Shown: in pieces, positions 37,700 to 46,160 of the stretch
Layout of the letters: each line of letters opens with the position of its first letter
Numbering within the stretch: position 1 is the stretch's first letter
Source of the DNA: Streptomyces sp. NBC_01317
Lineage (GTDB): Bacteria > Actinomycetota > Actinomycetes > Streptomycetales > Streptomycetaceae
Assembly: GCF_035961655.1 (NCBI RefSeq)
Contig: NZ_CP108393.1
Location: forward strand, 6,465,001 to 6,529,000
Direction of reading: 5' to 3'
Length of the DNA stretch: 64,000 bases
Program-made: the position numbers and the translations under genes
The notes under the pieces: generated by a model
Databases searched by the model: none
Told to the model about the DNA's origin: nothing
Seen by the model: the letters and a program-made list of their open reading frames with translations, nothing else

Positions 37700-38396
37700 C
37701 GCGCGGCGGGTGCGGATCAGGAAGTCCTCTATCCGGGCGTGGTCGGGTTCCGGGGGGAGAGGGGGAGGCCGCCGCCGCGTCGTCCGCCTTCGTCGCCAGG
37801 CGGTTCATCCGGCGTTCGACCTCTGGCCAGGGCACCTCGCCGCGCTTGACCGCGAGCAGCGGTTCGCGGTCCGTGCCGACGTCGATGACCAGCCGGCCCG
37901 TACGCAGCAGGTCCCCGCAGAGCGCGAGGAGCCGCAGCAGGTGCATGGCGTGCTTCCAGCGCGGGGCGCCGTGCTGCCGGACGTCCGCCTCCAGCTTCCG
38001 GCGCTGGCCGAGCGCGTACCGTACGAACGTCGTGTGGGCCTGCCGGGAGAGGAACGCCCCGCGCAGGGACAGCAGTTCGCGGCCGGTGTCGTCCAGGCGC
38101 TCGACCAGCGGGGAGTGCAGGCACTCCAGCACATTGGGGTTGGCGCGCAGCGCCAGCGCGCAGAAGCGCTCCAGCTCCCAGGAGAACTGCTCGTCGGCCG
38201 GGCCCTCGACATGCGCCGGCGGCTTCTCGAAGCCCCAGAACAGCGCGGTCGGCGCCAGGAACACCCCCCGGACGTCGGTGTCGCTGCCCTCCGTCGCCAG
38301 GCCGAACGCCCGCGACCCCATCACACAGGAATAGACGGTGTGGTCACGCACGAGAGCGTGAGGCGTGAGGCGTGAGAAGGGAGCGTCGGGCGTCAT
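37619..38396 (-). pseudogene. second YcgL-like nucleotidyltransferase, apparent 1-nt frameshift near the C-terminus
   Basis: From ATG 38396 the frame encodes about 212 aa of nucleotidyltransferase: YSCVMGSRAFGLATEGSDTDVRGVFLAPTALFWGF, EQFSWELERFCALALRANPNVLECLHSPLVERL, RWKHAMHLLRLLALCGDLLRTGRL. At a G6 tract (37752-37757 on the plus strand) the frame goes astray. Removing one base gives PPEPDHARIEDFLIRTRRASA and a stop at 37619-37621. Uncorrected, the frame runs on to 37164 as an implausible Arg/Pro-rich tail antisense to the neighbouring paralogue. It could be a sequence error, a decaying gene, or slippage-controlled; the catalytic core is intact. Confidence 0.72.
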
Positions 38397-38496
38397 GCGC
38401 GAGAAGGGTACGGGACCCCCGCGCGCGGCCGCCCCCGGCCGCCCTCCGCCGCCCGGTCTAACCTGGAAACCGCACTCGACGACCGAGGAGGACGCC

Positions 38497-38877
38497 GTGG
38501 CGGTACGAGCGGTGCGGGGCGCCGTCCAGCTGGAGCGGGACGCGTCCGGCCCCATGGGCGAGCAGGTCACGCAGCTGCTCACGGCGATGCTGGAGCGCAA
38601 CGCGATCGGCCGCGACGACCTGATCAGCATCTGGTTCACCGCCACCCCCGACCCGCACAGCGACTTCCCGGCCGCCGCCGCCCGGGGACTCGGTATCGTC
38701 GACGTGCCTCTCCTCCGCGCCCAGGAGCCGGACATCGCCGGTGCCATGCCGCGTGTCGTCCGCATACTGGCCCCCATCGAGATACTGGCCCCCATCGAGT
38801 CCGACCTCCCCCGCCCCCGGATCGCGCACGTCTACCTCGGCGCCGCGGCAGCCCTTCGCAAGGACATCGCCCAGTGA
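38497..38877 (+). CDS. aroH: chorismate mutase, AroH type, with a 6-residue tandem duplication
   Basis: 126 aa from GTG 38497 with CGAGGAGG about 6 nt upstream. The AroH fold is recognisable: VRAVRGAVQLERD (N-terminal catalytic Arg), ISIWFTATPDPHSDFPAAAARGLG (active-site Thr/Ala/Arg region), RVVRIL (the Arg90 equivalent) and HVYLGAAAALRKDI (catalytic Tyr and Arg). It converts chorismate to prephenate for Tyr/Phe synthesis. An exact 18-bp repeat inserts a second ILAPIE just after the Arg90 equivalent. It overlaps prephenate dehydrogenase by 4 bp, giving a two-step coupled unit. Confidence 0.92.
   Translation: MAVRAVRGAVQLERDASGPMGEQVTQLLTAMLERNAIGRDDLISIWFTATPDPHSDFPAAAARGLGIVDVPLLRAQEPDIAGAMPRVVRILAPIEILAPIESDLPRPRIAHVYLGAAAALRKDIAQ
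38764..38799. repeat. exact 18-bp tandem duplication inside aroH
   Basis: ATACTGGCCCCCATCGAG occurs twice head to tail (38764-38781 and 38782-38799), in frame, encoding ILAPIE-ILAPIE. Confidence 0.93.
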
Positions 38878-39959
38878 GAACCGCCGTCGTCATCGGAACC
38901 GGCCTGATCGGCACCTCCGCGGCCCTCGTCCTCGCCTCCCGCGGGGTCACCGTCCACCTCACCGACCACGACGCCACCAGGTCCCGTACGGCTGCCGCGC
39001 TCGGCGCCGGCACCGACCGGGCGCCCGAAGGCCCCGTCGACCTCGCCCTCGTCGCCGTACCGCCCGCGCACGTGGCCGCCACCCTCGCCGAGGCGATGCG
39101 CGGCGGGATCGCCCGCGGCTACCTCGACGTGGCCAGCGTCAAGGGCGGCCCCCGGCGTGAACTGGAGGCGCTCGGGCTCGACCTCAGCGCGTACCTCGGC
39201 ACGCACCCCATGGCGGGCAAGGAGCGCTCGGGCCCGCTGGCCGCCACCGCCGACCTGTTCGAGGGCCGCCCCTGGGTGCTGACCCCGACCCGGGACACCG
39301 ACACCGAGGTGCTCAACCTCGCCCTGGAGCTGGTCGCGCTCTGCCGCGCCGTCCCGGTGGTCATGGACGCCGACGCCCACGACCGGGCGGTCGCGCTGGT
39401 CTCGCACACCCCCCAGCTGATCTCGTCCATGGTGGCCGCCCGGCTCGCGGACGCCGACGAGACGGCCGTACGCCTCTGCGGCCAGGGCATCCGCGACGTG
39501 ACCCGGATCGCCGCCTCCGACCCCGCGATGTGGGTCGACATCCTCCGCGCCAACCCGGGACCCGTCGCGGACGTGCTCGCCGGGATCGCCGCCGACCTCG
39601 GCGAGACCGTCGGGGCGCTGCGGTCCCTCCAGTCCGCCGACGAGGCCAAGCGCCGCGAGGGCGCCGCCGGGGTGGAGGACGTCCTGCGCCGGGGCAACGC
39701 GGGCCGGGTCAGGGTGCCGGGCAAGCACGGCACCGCCCCCGCCGCGTACGAGGTCGTGGCGGTGCTGATCAGCGACAAGCCGGGCGAGCTGGCCCGTATC
39801 TTCGCGGACGCCGGGCGGGCCGGGGTCAACGTGGAGGACGTCAGGATCGAGCACGCGACCGGCCAGCAGGCGGGCCGGGTGCAGCTGATGGTGGAGCCCT
39901 CGGCGGCCCCGCTGCTCACCGAGGCCCTGCGGGAACGCGGCTGGTCGATCCGCCAGTAG
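38874..39959 (+). CDS. tyrA: prephenate dehydrogenase
   Basis: 361 aa from GTG 38874 overlapping the aroH stop. NAD-binding Rossmann domain VVIGTGLIGTSAALVLASRGVTVHLTD, then the catalytic His in YLGTHPMAGKERSGP and the second conserved His in VSHTPQLISSMVAARL. A C-terminal ACT domain (about 280-361, YEVVAVLISDKPGELARIFADAGRAGVNVEDVRIEH) suggests allosteric control, probably by tyrosine. It converts prephenate to 4-hydroxyphenylpyruvate with NAD. Confidence 0.95.
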   Translation: MRTAVVIGTGLIGTSAALVLASRGVTVHLTDHDATRSRTAAALGAGTDRAPEGPVDLALVAVPPAHVAATLAEAMRGGIARGYLDVASVKGGPRRELEALGLDLSAYLGTHPMAGKERSGPLAATADLFEGRPWVLTPTRDTDTEVLNLALELVALCRAVPVVMDADAHDRAVALVSHTPQLISSMVAARLADADETAVRLCGQGIRDVTRIAASDPAMWVDILRANPGPVADVLAGIAADLGETVGALRSLQSADEAKRREGAAGVEDVLRRGNAGRVRVPGKHGTAPAAYEVVAVLISDKPGELARIFADAGRAGVNVEDVRIEHATGQQAGRVQLMVEPSAAPLLTEALRERGWSIRQ

Positions 39960-40141
39960 GACGGCCCCGGGCCGGGTGGAGTACCGCCCTGGGCCGTCCG
40001 GCGGACGCCGTCCGGCGGGGGCCACCGCCGAACGAGTGCATTTGTGGTGCCGAGTACTCGGTAACCTTGTACGAGGGCGTATCGACGTCCCGCGTGCCCG
40101 CACGCCGCTCCCACCCGTGAACCAGGAAGGTGTCCGCCTCC

Positions 40142-40855
40142 GTGGAAACCGCAGCATCCGTCGCCCGGACCGCCCCGGCCGCTGTGATCGTCGCCATCGA
40201 CGGGCCCTCCGGCACGGGCAAGTCGAGCACCTCCAAGTCCGTCGCCTCCCACCTCGGGCTCAGCTACCTGGACACCGGGGCCCAGTACCGGGCCATGACC
40301 TGGTGGATGATCAACAACGGCATCGACGTCTCCGACGCCGTCGCCGTCGCGGACGCCGCGGGCAAGCCCGTGATCGTGTCCGGTACGGACCCGGCCGCCC
40401 CGACGATCACCGTCGACGGCGAGGACGCCTCGGGCCCGATCCGTACGCAGGAGGTCACCGCCAAGGTGAGCGCGGTCAGCGCGGTCCCGGAGGTACGGTC
40501 CGTCGTCACCGCCCTCCAGCGCGCCATCGCCGCCGCGGCCGCGAAGGGCATCGTGGTCGAGGGCCGTGACATCGGTACGACCGTGCTGCCGGACGCCGAC
40601 GTCAAGATCTTCCTCACCGCCTCCCCGGAGGCCCGCGCGGCCCGCCGCAGCGGTGAGCTGAAGGGCAAGGAGGCGGTCGACGTCTCCGTCACCAGGGAGG
40701 CGCTGATCAGGCGGGACACGGCTGACTCCAGCCGGAAGACGTCCCCGCTCGCGAAGGCGGCCGACGCGGTCGAGGTGGACACCACGGAGCTGACCCTCCA
40801 GCAGGTCGTCGAGTGCGTCGTGACCCTGGTCGAGGAGAAGCGGGCCGTCAGGTGA
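40142..40855 (+). CDS. cmk: cytidylate kinase
   Basis: 237 aa from GTG 40142, 11 nt after AGGAAGG; GTG 40130 is an in-frame alternative overlapping that site. P-loop AIDGPSGTGKSSTSKSVASHLGLSYLDTGAQYRA, NMP-binding region, ITVDGEDASGPIRTQEVTAKVSAVSAVPEVR and VEGRDIGTTVLPDADVKIFLTASPEARAARR are all family hallmarks. It phosphorylates CMP/dCMP. It is followed, with a 4-bp overlap, by the acyltransferase and then by der, an arrangement close to Rv1712-Rv1713. Confidence 0.96.
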   Translation: METAASVARTAPAAVIVAIDGPSGTGKSSTSKSVASHLGLSYLDTGAQYRAMTWWMINNGIDVSDAVAVADAAGKPVIVSGTDPAAPTITVDGEDASGPIRTQEVTAKVSAVSAVPEVRSVVTALQRAIAAAAAKGIVVEGRDIGTTVLPDADVKIFLTASPEARAARRSGELKGKEAVDVSVTREALIRRDTADSSRKTSPLAKAADAVEVDTTELTLQQVVECVVTLVEEKRAVR

Positions 40856-41559
40856 GCGCCCCGCCCGCACAGGGCGCACGTCCCGCGAACCGGTCGGGCA
40901 GGGCCCCGTCGGAAGCGGGCGCCGCCGTGGGCAGGGGCATCGGCACGGTCCTGATGTACGGCCTGTGGAAGCCCCGGGTCCTGGGCGCCTGGCGGGTCCC
41001 CGCGCGGGGACCGGCGATCCTCGCCGTCAACCACTCGCACAACGTCGACGGCCCGATGCTGATGGGCACCGCGCCCCGGCCGGTGCACTTCCTGATCAAG
41101 AAGGAAGCGTTCGTCGGCCCGCTGGACCCGTTCCTGCGGGGCATCGGGCAGCTCAAGGTGGACCGTACGGTCGCCGACCGGGCCGCGATCACCGACGCGC
41201 TGGACGTGCTCGCCCACGGCGGGGTGCTGGGGATATTTCCCGAGGGCACCAGGGGCGACGGCGATTTCGCGTCCCTGCGCGCCGGGCTCGCCTATTTCGC
41301 CGTACGGTCGGGAGCACCGATCGTGCCGGTGGCGGTCCTGGGAAGCACGGAGAGCCGGGGACGGTTGATACGGGCACTGCCCCCGCTCCGCAGCCGGGTG
41401 GACGTCGTCTTCGGCGACGCCTTCGCGGCGGGTGACGGCAGCGGCAGGCGGACCCGCAAGGCGCTGGACGAGGCCACCGTACGGATCCAGGAGCGGCTGA
41501 CCGCCCACCTGGCGGACGCCAGGCGGCTGACCGGACGCCAGGCGTCCGGACCGCTGTAG
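40852..41559 (+). CDS. PlsC-type 1-acyl-glycerol-3-phosphate acyltransferase
   Basis: 235 aa from GTG 40852 overlapping the cmk stop. Acyltransferase motifs: LAVNHSHNVDGPML (H-x4-D), FLIKKEAFVGPLDPFLRGIGQLKVDR, IFPEGTRGDGDF (motif III) and VPVAVLG (motif IV). Family members acylate lysophosphatidate at the membrane; the exact acceptor is unknown. The last codons belong to a 15-bp tandem repeat that runs past the stop, so the C-terminal QASGPL may be repeat-derived. Confidence 0.9.
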   Translation: MSAPPAQGARPANRSGRAPSEAGAAVGRGIGTVLMYGLWKPRVLGAWRVPARGPAILAVNHSHNVDGPMLMGTAPRPVHFLIKKEAFVGPLDPFLRGIGQLKVDRTVADRAAITDALDVLAHGGVLGIFPEGTRGDGDFASLRAGLAYFAVRSGAPIVPVAVLGSTESRGRLIRALPPLRSRVDVVFGDAFAAGDGSGRRTRKALDEATVRIQERLTAHLADARRLTGRQASGPL

Positions 41560-41590
41560 GCCGGACCGCTGTAAGCCGGACGGCTGTAAG
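41546..41590. repeat. 15-bp tandem repeat, three units, spanning the acyltransferase stop
   Basis: Units CCGGACCGCTGTAGG (41546-41560), CCGGACCGCTGTAAG (41561-41575) and CCGGACGGCTGTAAG (41576-41590). Each carries a stop codon in the same frame, so the gene ends in three successive stops. Confidence 0.85.
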
Positions 41591-41618
41591 AGCGCGAGAG
41601 CGCGCGAGTATTTCAGTA

Positions 41619-41641
41619 GTGCGCCGCATGCTGCGGCGCAC
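41619..41641. promoter_or_regulatory. hairpin upstream of der
   Basis: GTGCGCCGCA and TGCGGCGCAC form a perfect 10-bp stem around TGC, about 33 bp before the der start. It may be an upstream terminator without a T-tract or a leader structure. Confidence 0.45.
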
Positions 41642-41673
41642 CGATCACGATGGATGAACGAGGTACGGACTTC

Positions 41674-43134
41674 ATGAACGACCAGATCGACTCCGGGGAA
41701 GCGAACGGAGAGCTTGGCGACGCCGAGTACGCGGAGTTCATGGAGATCGCCGCACACGAGGGCTTCGACCCCGAGGAGGTGGAGGGGGCGATCGACGAGG
41801 CCGGTCACGGCCCTCTGCCGATCCTCGCGGTCGTCGGACGCCCGAATGTCGGCAAGTCGACCCTCGTGAACCGCATCATCGGCCGCCGCGAGGCGGTCGT
41901 CGAGGACAAGCCGGGCGTCACCCGCGACCGGGTGACCTACGAGGCCGAGTGGGCGGGCCGCCGGTTCAAGATCGTCGACACCGGCGGCTGGGAGCAGGAC
42001 GTCCTCGGCATCGACGCCTCCGTCGCGGCGCAGGCCGAGTACGCCATCGAGGCCGCCGACGCGGTGGTCTTCGTGGTGGACTCCACGGTCGGCGCCACCG
42101 ACACCGACGAGGCCGTCGTACGGCTGCTGCGCAAGGCGGGCAAGCCCGTCGTGCTCTGCGCCAACAAGGTCGACGGGCTGAGCGGCGAGGCCGACGCGAC
42201 GGCCCTGTGGTCCCTCGGGCTCGGCGAACCCCACCCCGTCTCCTCCCTGCACGGCCGCGGTACGGGCGACATGCTCGACGCGGTCCTCGAAGCGCTGCCG
42301 GACGCACCGGCCCAGACCTTCGGGCTCGCCGTCGGCGGCCCCCGCCGTATCGCCCTCATCGGCCGCCCGAATGTCGGCAAGTCGTCCTTGCTGAACCGGG
42401 TCGCCAAGGAGGACCGGGTGGTCGTCAACGAGGTCGCGGGCACCACCCGTGACCCGGTGGACGAACTGATCGAGCTGGGCGGCACGGTCTGGAAGTTCAT
42501 CGACACCGCCGGCATCCGCCGCCGGGTCCACCTCCAGGCGGGCGCCGACTACTACGCCTCCCTGCGCACCGCCGCCGCCGTCGAGAAGGCCGAGGTCGCG
42601 GTCATCCTGATCGACACGACCGAGTCCATCAGCGTCCAGGACCAGCGCATCGTCACGATGGCGGTCGAGGCGGGCCGCGCGATCGTCATCGCGTACAACA
42701 AGTGGGACACCCTGGACGAGGACCGCCGCTACTACCTCGAACGGGAGATCGAGACCGAGCTGGCGCAGGTCGCGTGGGCGCCCCGGGTGAACGTCTCGGC
42801 CCTCACCGGCCGGCACATGGAGAAGCTGGTCCCCGCCATCGAGACGGCGCTGGCCGGCTGGGAGACCCGGGTCCCGACGGGACGGCTGAACGCGTTCCTC
42901 GGTGAGCTGGTCGCCGGGCACCCGCACCCGGTCCGCGGCGGCAAGCAGCCCCGGATCCTGTTCGGGACGCAGGCCGGGGCCAAGCCGCCGCGCTTCGTGC
43001 TCTTCGCGTCCGGCTTCATCGAGGCGGGCTACCGCCGCTTCGTGGAGCGCCGCCTGCGCGAGGAGTTCGGTTTCGCGGGCACGCCGATCCACATCTCCGT
43101 ACGGGTACGCGAGAAGCGCGGCCGCAAGAAGTAG
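41674..43134 (+). CDS. der: ribosome biogenesis GTPase Der (EngA)
   Basis: 486 aa from ATG 41674 ([15 protein letters not shown]); ATG 41650 is an in-frame alternative. Two tandem GTPase domains: first P-loop [14 protein letters not shown] with DTGGWE and NKVDG, second P-loop [14 protein letters not shown] with DTAGIRRR and NKWD, then the C-terminal KH-like domain ending EKRGRKK. The acidic N-terminal 45 residues are usual for actinobacterial Der. Essential for 50S subunit assembly. A very stable terminator follows. Confidence 0.97.
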   Translation: MNDQIDSGEANGELGDAEYAEFMEIAAHEGFDPEEVEGAIDEAGHGPLPILAVVGRPNVGKSTLVNRIIGRREAVVEDKPGVTRDRVTYEAEWAGRRFKIVDTGGWEQDVLGIDASVAAQAEYAIEAADAVVFVVDSTVGATDTDEAVVRLLRKAGKPVVLCANKVDGLSGEADATALWSLGLGEPHPVSSLHGRGTGDMLDAVLEALPDAPAQTFGLAVGGPRRIALIGRPNVGKSSLLNRVAKEDRVVVNEVAGTTRDPVDELIELGGTVWKFIDTAGIRRRVHLQAGADYYASLRTAAAVEKAEVAVILIDTTESISVQDQRIVTMAVEAGRAIVIAYNKWDTLDEDRRYYLEREIETELAQVAWAPRVNVSALTGRHMEKLVPAIETALAGWETRVPTGRLNAFLGELVAGHPHPVRGGKQPRILFGTQAGAKPPRFVLFASGFIEAGYRRFVERRLREEFGFAGTPIHISVRVREKRGRKK

Positions 43135-43159
43135 CCCGGCCGGGCGACGGCACGGGAAA

Positions 43160-43226
43160 GCCGGAAGCTGTGGGGTCCGGCGCGGACAGTTCCGCGCCGG
43201 ACCCCACAGCTTCCGGCCTTTTCTTT
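43160..43226 (+). terminator. very stable terminator after der
   Basis: A perfect 27-bp stem (43160-43186 with 43191-43217), loop CAGT, followed by CTTTTCTTT. It separates der from the convergent hypothetical gene. Confidence 0.93.
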
Positions 43227-43273
43227 CAGCGTCCCCGGCTTTTCAGCGTCCCCGGTTCTTTCAGTGTCCCCGG
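43224..43273. repeat. 17-18 bp tandem repeat, three units, at a gene 3' end
   Basis: TTTCAGCGTCCCCGG at 43224-43238 and 43241-43255, and TTTCAGTGTCCCCGG at 43259-43273. The last unit contains the stop codon of the minus-strand gene. Confidence 0.8.
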
Positions 43274-43716
43274 CGTGGGCCCGGGGGCAGGGCCGCCGGG
43301 GTGTGCCGCGCGCCCGGCTGGCGCGGGTCGCGCTGCCAGGAGCCCACGTACGGCGTGTGGCCGTGCCCCGCGTGGCCGTGGCCGCCGTACCCGCCGTGCG
43401 ACGACGCGTGCAGTCCGGTGCCGAAGGCGGTGAAGCCCAGGTTCTCCTCGTTGCTCCGGTCCCCGGGCAGGGCCCGGAAGGACCGGCGGAACTCGGAGTA
43501 CAGCGCGTCGTAGATGGGCGTCGTGGAATATCCGTCCGCGACGTCCTGCGCGGGGCGCATCGAAGGGATCTGGCTCTGGTACTGCGGGCGTGGGGGGTCG
43601 TATGCGTGCACGTATGTGCCAACGACCCCGGTGTCGTCCGGATGCGGGGTGCCCGGCGAATTCGCCGCTCGCGGGGGTTCTGTGAGCCGTACGGCCGGGC
43701 GCGCGGCCGTCGTCAC
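43261..43716 (-). CDS. hypothetical protein
   Basis: 151 aa from GTG 43716, overlapping the stop of the upstream gene (43713..44504) by 4 bp, so co-translated. The N-terminus is disordered and Pro/Asp-rich. The central SMRPAQDVADGYSTTPIYDALYSEFRRSFRALPGDRSNEENLGFTAFGTG looks conserved. The C-terminus is His/Gly-rich (HASSHGGYGGHGHAGHGH), possibly metal-binding. I do not recognise the family. Confidence 0.72.
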   Translation of the reverse strand: MTTAARPAVRLTEPPRAANSPGTPHPDDTGVVGTYVHAYDPPRPQYQSQIPSMRPAQDVADGYSTTPIYDALYSEFRRSFRALPGDRSNEENLGFTAFGTGLHASSHGGYGGHGHAGHGHTPYVGSWQRDPRQPGARHTPAALPPGPRRGH

Positions 43717-44504
43717 GTGCCCGCCAGCGGCATGGCGGCCGCGACCAGCCGGCCGTTGGCCGCCGCCTTCTCCAGGGCCTCGCGCAGCAGGTCCTCGCGG
43801 GGCTGCTGGCCGATGGAGCCGACCGGCGCGGCGAAGACGAGGACGGTGCTGGACCGGTTGGCCGCCGCCCGCCAGCCCTCGGTGACCTGGAGGGGCTGGT
43901 GCGCCTGCCACCAGGCGACGGAACCGCTGCCGCCGGTGCCCGGCTGGAGCACGGCGTGCAGCTGGCCCATGGCGAGCAGGACGGACCAGCCGGGCAGGAG
44001 GGTGGGCAGGGTCTCCAGGTCGGAGACGTGCCGGAAGCCCTGCTCGGCGAGGAGCGGCAGGAACTCGTCGGTGCTGCCGGCCGCGCCGGGCCGGGCGATC
44101 GGGGCGGTCGGTTCGACCACCAGCGCCGGGTGCAGATCGCCCTCGATCAGCACCAGGCCGCTGGTGACACCCAGAACGGCCTGGTCGCCCTGGTCGGCGC
44201 CGGCCGCGCCCGGCTGCTGCGCCGACTCGTTGCCGGTGATGGACCGGACGGCGCCCTGGAGCTGGTCCTCGGCGACCTGGACGACCTGGGAGGGGATGCA
44301 GGTGGCGTGGGCGAAGGCGAGGACGGCGGTCTCCTCGCCGACGAACAGCACCGTGCTGGTCCGCTCCTGTTCGGAGTCGCCGGGGGTGCGGCAGGACGTG
44401 CAGTCGTAACTGCCCGGGGAGTTGTCGCCGGCCAGCAGCCGGTCGGCTTCTTCGTCGCCGATCTCGGCGCGTACGTCCTCGCTGACATCGAGCATGCGCG
44501 GCAC
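43713..44504 (-). CDS. conserved hypothetical protein
   Basis: 263 aa from GTG 44504 with GAGGAGCC 8 nt upstream. Near the N-terminus a CxxC pair lies in YDCTSCRTPGD; the rest is alpha/beta without signal or membrane segments (TSTVLFVGEETAVLAFAHATCIPSQVV, GLVLIEGDLHPALVVEP, GWSVLLAMGQLHAVLQ). Possible metal site at the Cys pair. It forms a two-gene unit with the downstream small protein. No function can be assigned from sequence. Confidence 0.78.
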   Translation of the reverse strand: MPRMLDVSEDVRAEIGDEEADRLLAGDNSPGSYDCTSCRTPGDSEQERTSTVLFVGEETAVLAFAHATCIPSQVVQVAEDQLQGAVRSITGNESAQQPGAAGADQGDQAVLGVTSGLVLIEGDLHPALVVEPTAPIARPGAAGSTDEFLPLLAEQGFRHVSDLETLPTLLPGWSVLLAMGQLHAVLQPGTGGSGSVAWWQAHQPLQVTEGWRAAANRSSTVLVFAAPVGSIGQQPREDLLREALEKAAANGRLVAAAMPLAGT

Positions 44505-44894
44505 GGGTGGCTCCTCGAACTCGGTGCGTGGGCCGGGCTGTTCCCGGCTCGTACAGGAGACAACGGGTGAGCCGTGGCCCGGGTCACGCGGATCGGGGAA
44601 CGGAAATCGAACCGTCCGGCACAGCGGGTGACCGATCGTCGGGAATCAGTCACCGCGGCCAACGCGTGGCGAGGACGGGCACGTTGGCCCGGTGTCCCCG
44701 GTGGGACGGTCGCCACGTCGACGGATCGATTCGGCGCAGGTGGCGGCCGTGCCGTCGCGGTCGACAAATCGGGAAGTCGGTGATCGGAAGAGGTGGCTGG
44801 AAAACGCCGGGTCTTTTCGGCACCGAACGCTCCATTCGAGCGTCTAACGGACCGAGCCGGTACGACCGGTACGACCAGGGGGACCCACCCACGT
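44505..44894. other. divergent intergenic region
   Basis: 390 bp between the minus-strand hypothetical gene and the glycosyltransferase. A CGTCTAA at 44841-44847 recalls sigma-E-type -10 elements, but the nearest AAC (44826-44828) is too close for a proper -35. Overlapping short ORFs are not credible genes. Confidence 0.4.
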
Positions 44895-46160
44895 ATGCGC
44901 CTTTCCTTCCTGCTCCACAACGCCTACGCCGTCGGCGGGACGATCCGGACGACGTTCACGCTCGCCGCCACGCTGGCCGAGCGCCACGAGGTCGAGATCG
45001 TCTCCGTCTTCCGGCACCGGGACGAGCCGGCGCTGGGCGCCCCCGCCGGGGTCGAGCTGCGGCACCTGGTCGACCTGAGGCCCGGCAGCCCCCGGTACGA
45101 CGGCGAGGCCGCGGAGCACGGGCGCGCCAGGATCTTCCCGGCCGGCGACAGCAGGTACCGCCAGTACAGCGCGCTCACCGACCACCGGATCGGCGTCCAC
45201 CTGCGCTCCCTGGAGGCGGACGTCGTCATCGGCACCCGCCCCGGGCTCAACGTCCACCTCGCCCGCCAGGCGCGCCGGGGTCCGGTCCGGGTCGGCCAGG
45301 AGCACCTGAGCCTCGACACCCACGCGGGCCGCCTGCGCCGCGAGATCCGCCACCGCTACCGGCTGCTCGACGCCGTCACCACCGTCACCGAGGCCGACTC
45401 CCGCGCCTACCGGACCGGGCTGCGGCTGCCCGGCGTACGGATCACGGCCATCCCCAACAGCGTGCCCGCGCCCACCGTCGCCCCCGCCGACGGCACCGGC
45501 AAATGGGTGGTCGCGGCCGGCCGGCTCACCAAGGTCAAGCGGTACGACCTGCTGGTACGGGCCTTCGCCCGGGTGGTGGAGGTCCGCCCCGACTGGCGCC
45601 TGCGGATCTACGGCGGCGGCGACGCGTCCGGCAACGAGAAGGACACGCTGCGCGGGCTGGTCGAGGAGCACGGCCTGCACGACCACGTCCTGCTGATGGG
45701 CTCCGCCAACCCGCTGGAGGCCGAGTGGGTCAAGGGCTCCGTCGCCGCCGTCACCTCCAGCCGCGAATCCTTCGGCATGACCATCGTCGAGGCCATGCGC
45801 TGCGGCGTCCCGGTCGTCGCGACCGACTGCCCGCACGGCCCCGCCGAGATCATCGAGGACGGTGTCGACGGGCGGCTGGTGCGCAACGGGGACCTGGACG
45901 CGATCTCCGGCGCGCTGCTCGCCCTCATCCAGGACGACGTGCTGCGCGGACGCACCGGCCGGGCCGCGCTCGCCGCCTCCGCCCGGTTCGACCCCGCGCT
46001 GATCGCCACCCGCCACGAGGCGCTCTTCGCCGAGCTGGCCAAGGGCTCGCGCGGCAGGCTGCACGACCCACTGCACCGGGGCCGGGGCGCCGTGCTGGCC
46101 GGCGCGCACTCCGCGCGCAACCTCGCCGTCGACGTGATCCGGAAGGGCAGGACCCCATGA
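44895..46160 (+). CDS. GT4-family glycosyltransferase
   Basis: 421 aa from ATG 44895. GT-B fold with N-terminal LLHNAYAVGGTIRTTFTLAATLAERHEVEIVSVF, central AVTTVTEADSRAY, donor-domain start VVAAGRLTKVKRYDLLVRAFARV, and SSRESFGMTIVEAMRCGVPVVATDCPHGPAEIIEDG (E-x7-E site). No membrane helix. Relatives of this type in Actinobacteria build cell-wall glycopolymers or capsule-like material; acceptor unknown. It overlaps the next gene by 4 bp (ATGA), and the pair likely works together. Confidence 0.9.
   Translation: MRLSFLLHNAYAVGGTIRTTFTLAATLAERHEVEIVSVFRHRDEPALGAPAGVELRHLVDLRPGSPRYDGEAAEHGRARIFPAGDSRYRQYSALTDHRIGVHLRSLEADVVIGTRPGLNVHLARQARRGPVRVGQEHLSLDTHAGRLRREIRHRYRLLDAVTTVTEADSRAYRTGLRLPGVRITAIPNSVPAPTVAPADGTGKWVVAAGRLTKVKRYDLLVRAFARVVEVRPDWRLRIYGGGDASGNEKDTLRGLVEEHGLHDHVLLMGSANPLEAEWVKGSVAAVTSSRESFGMTIVEAMRCGVPVVATDCPHGPAEIIEDGVDGRLVRNGDLDAISGALLALIQDDVLRGRTGRAALAASARFDPALIATRHEALFAELAKGSRGRLHDPLHRGRGAVLAGAHSARNLAVDVIRKGRTP

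Noticed and set aside
39960..40141. Possible small gene between tyrA and cmk
   Set aside because: No ORF with a ribosome-binding site or credible composition; it appears to be spacer with cmk's own translation signals.
44826..44847. Sigma-E-type promoter upstream of the glycosyltransferase
   Set aside because: The CGTCTAA matches a -10, but the only AAC is about 12 nt away, shorter than the usual spacing of about 15-17.
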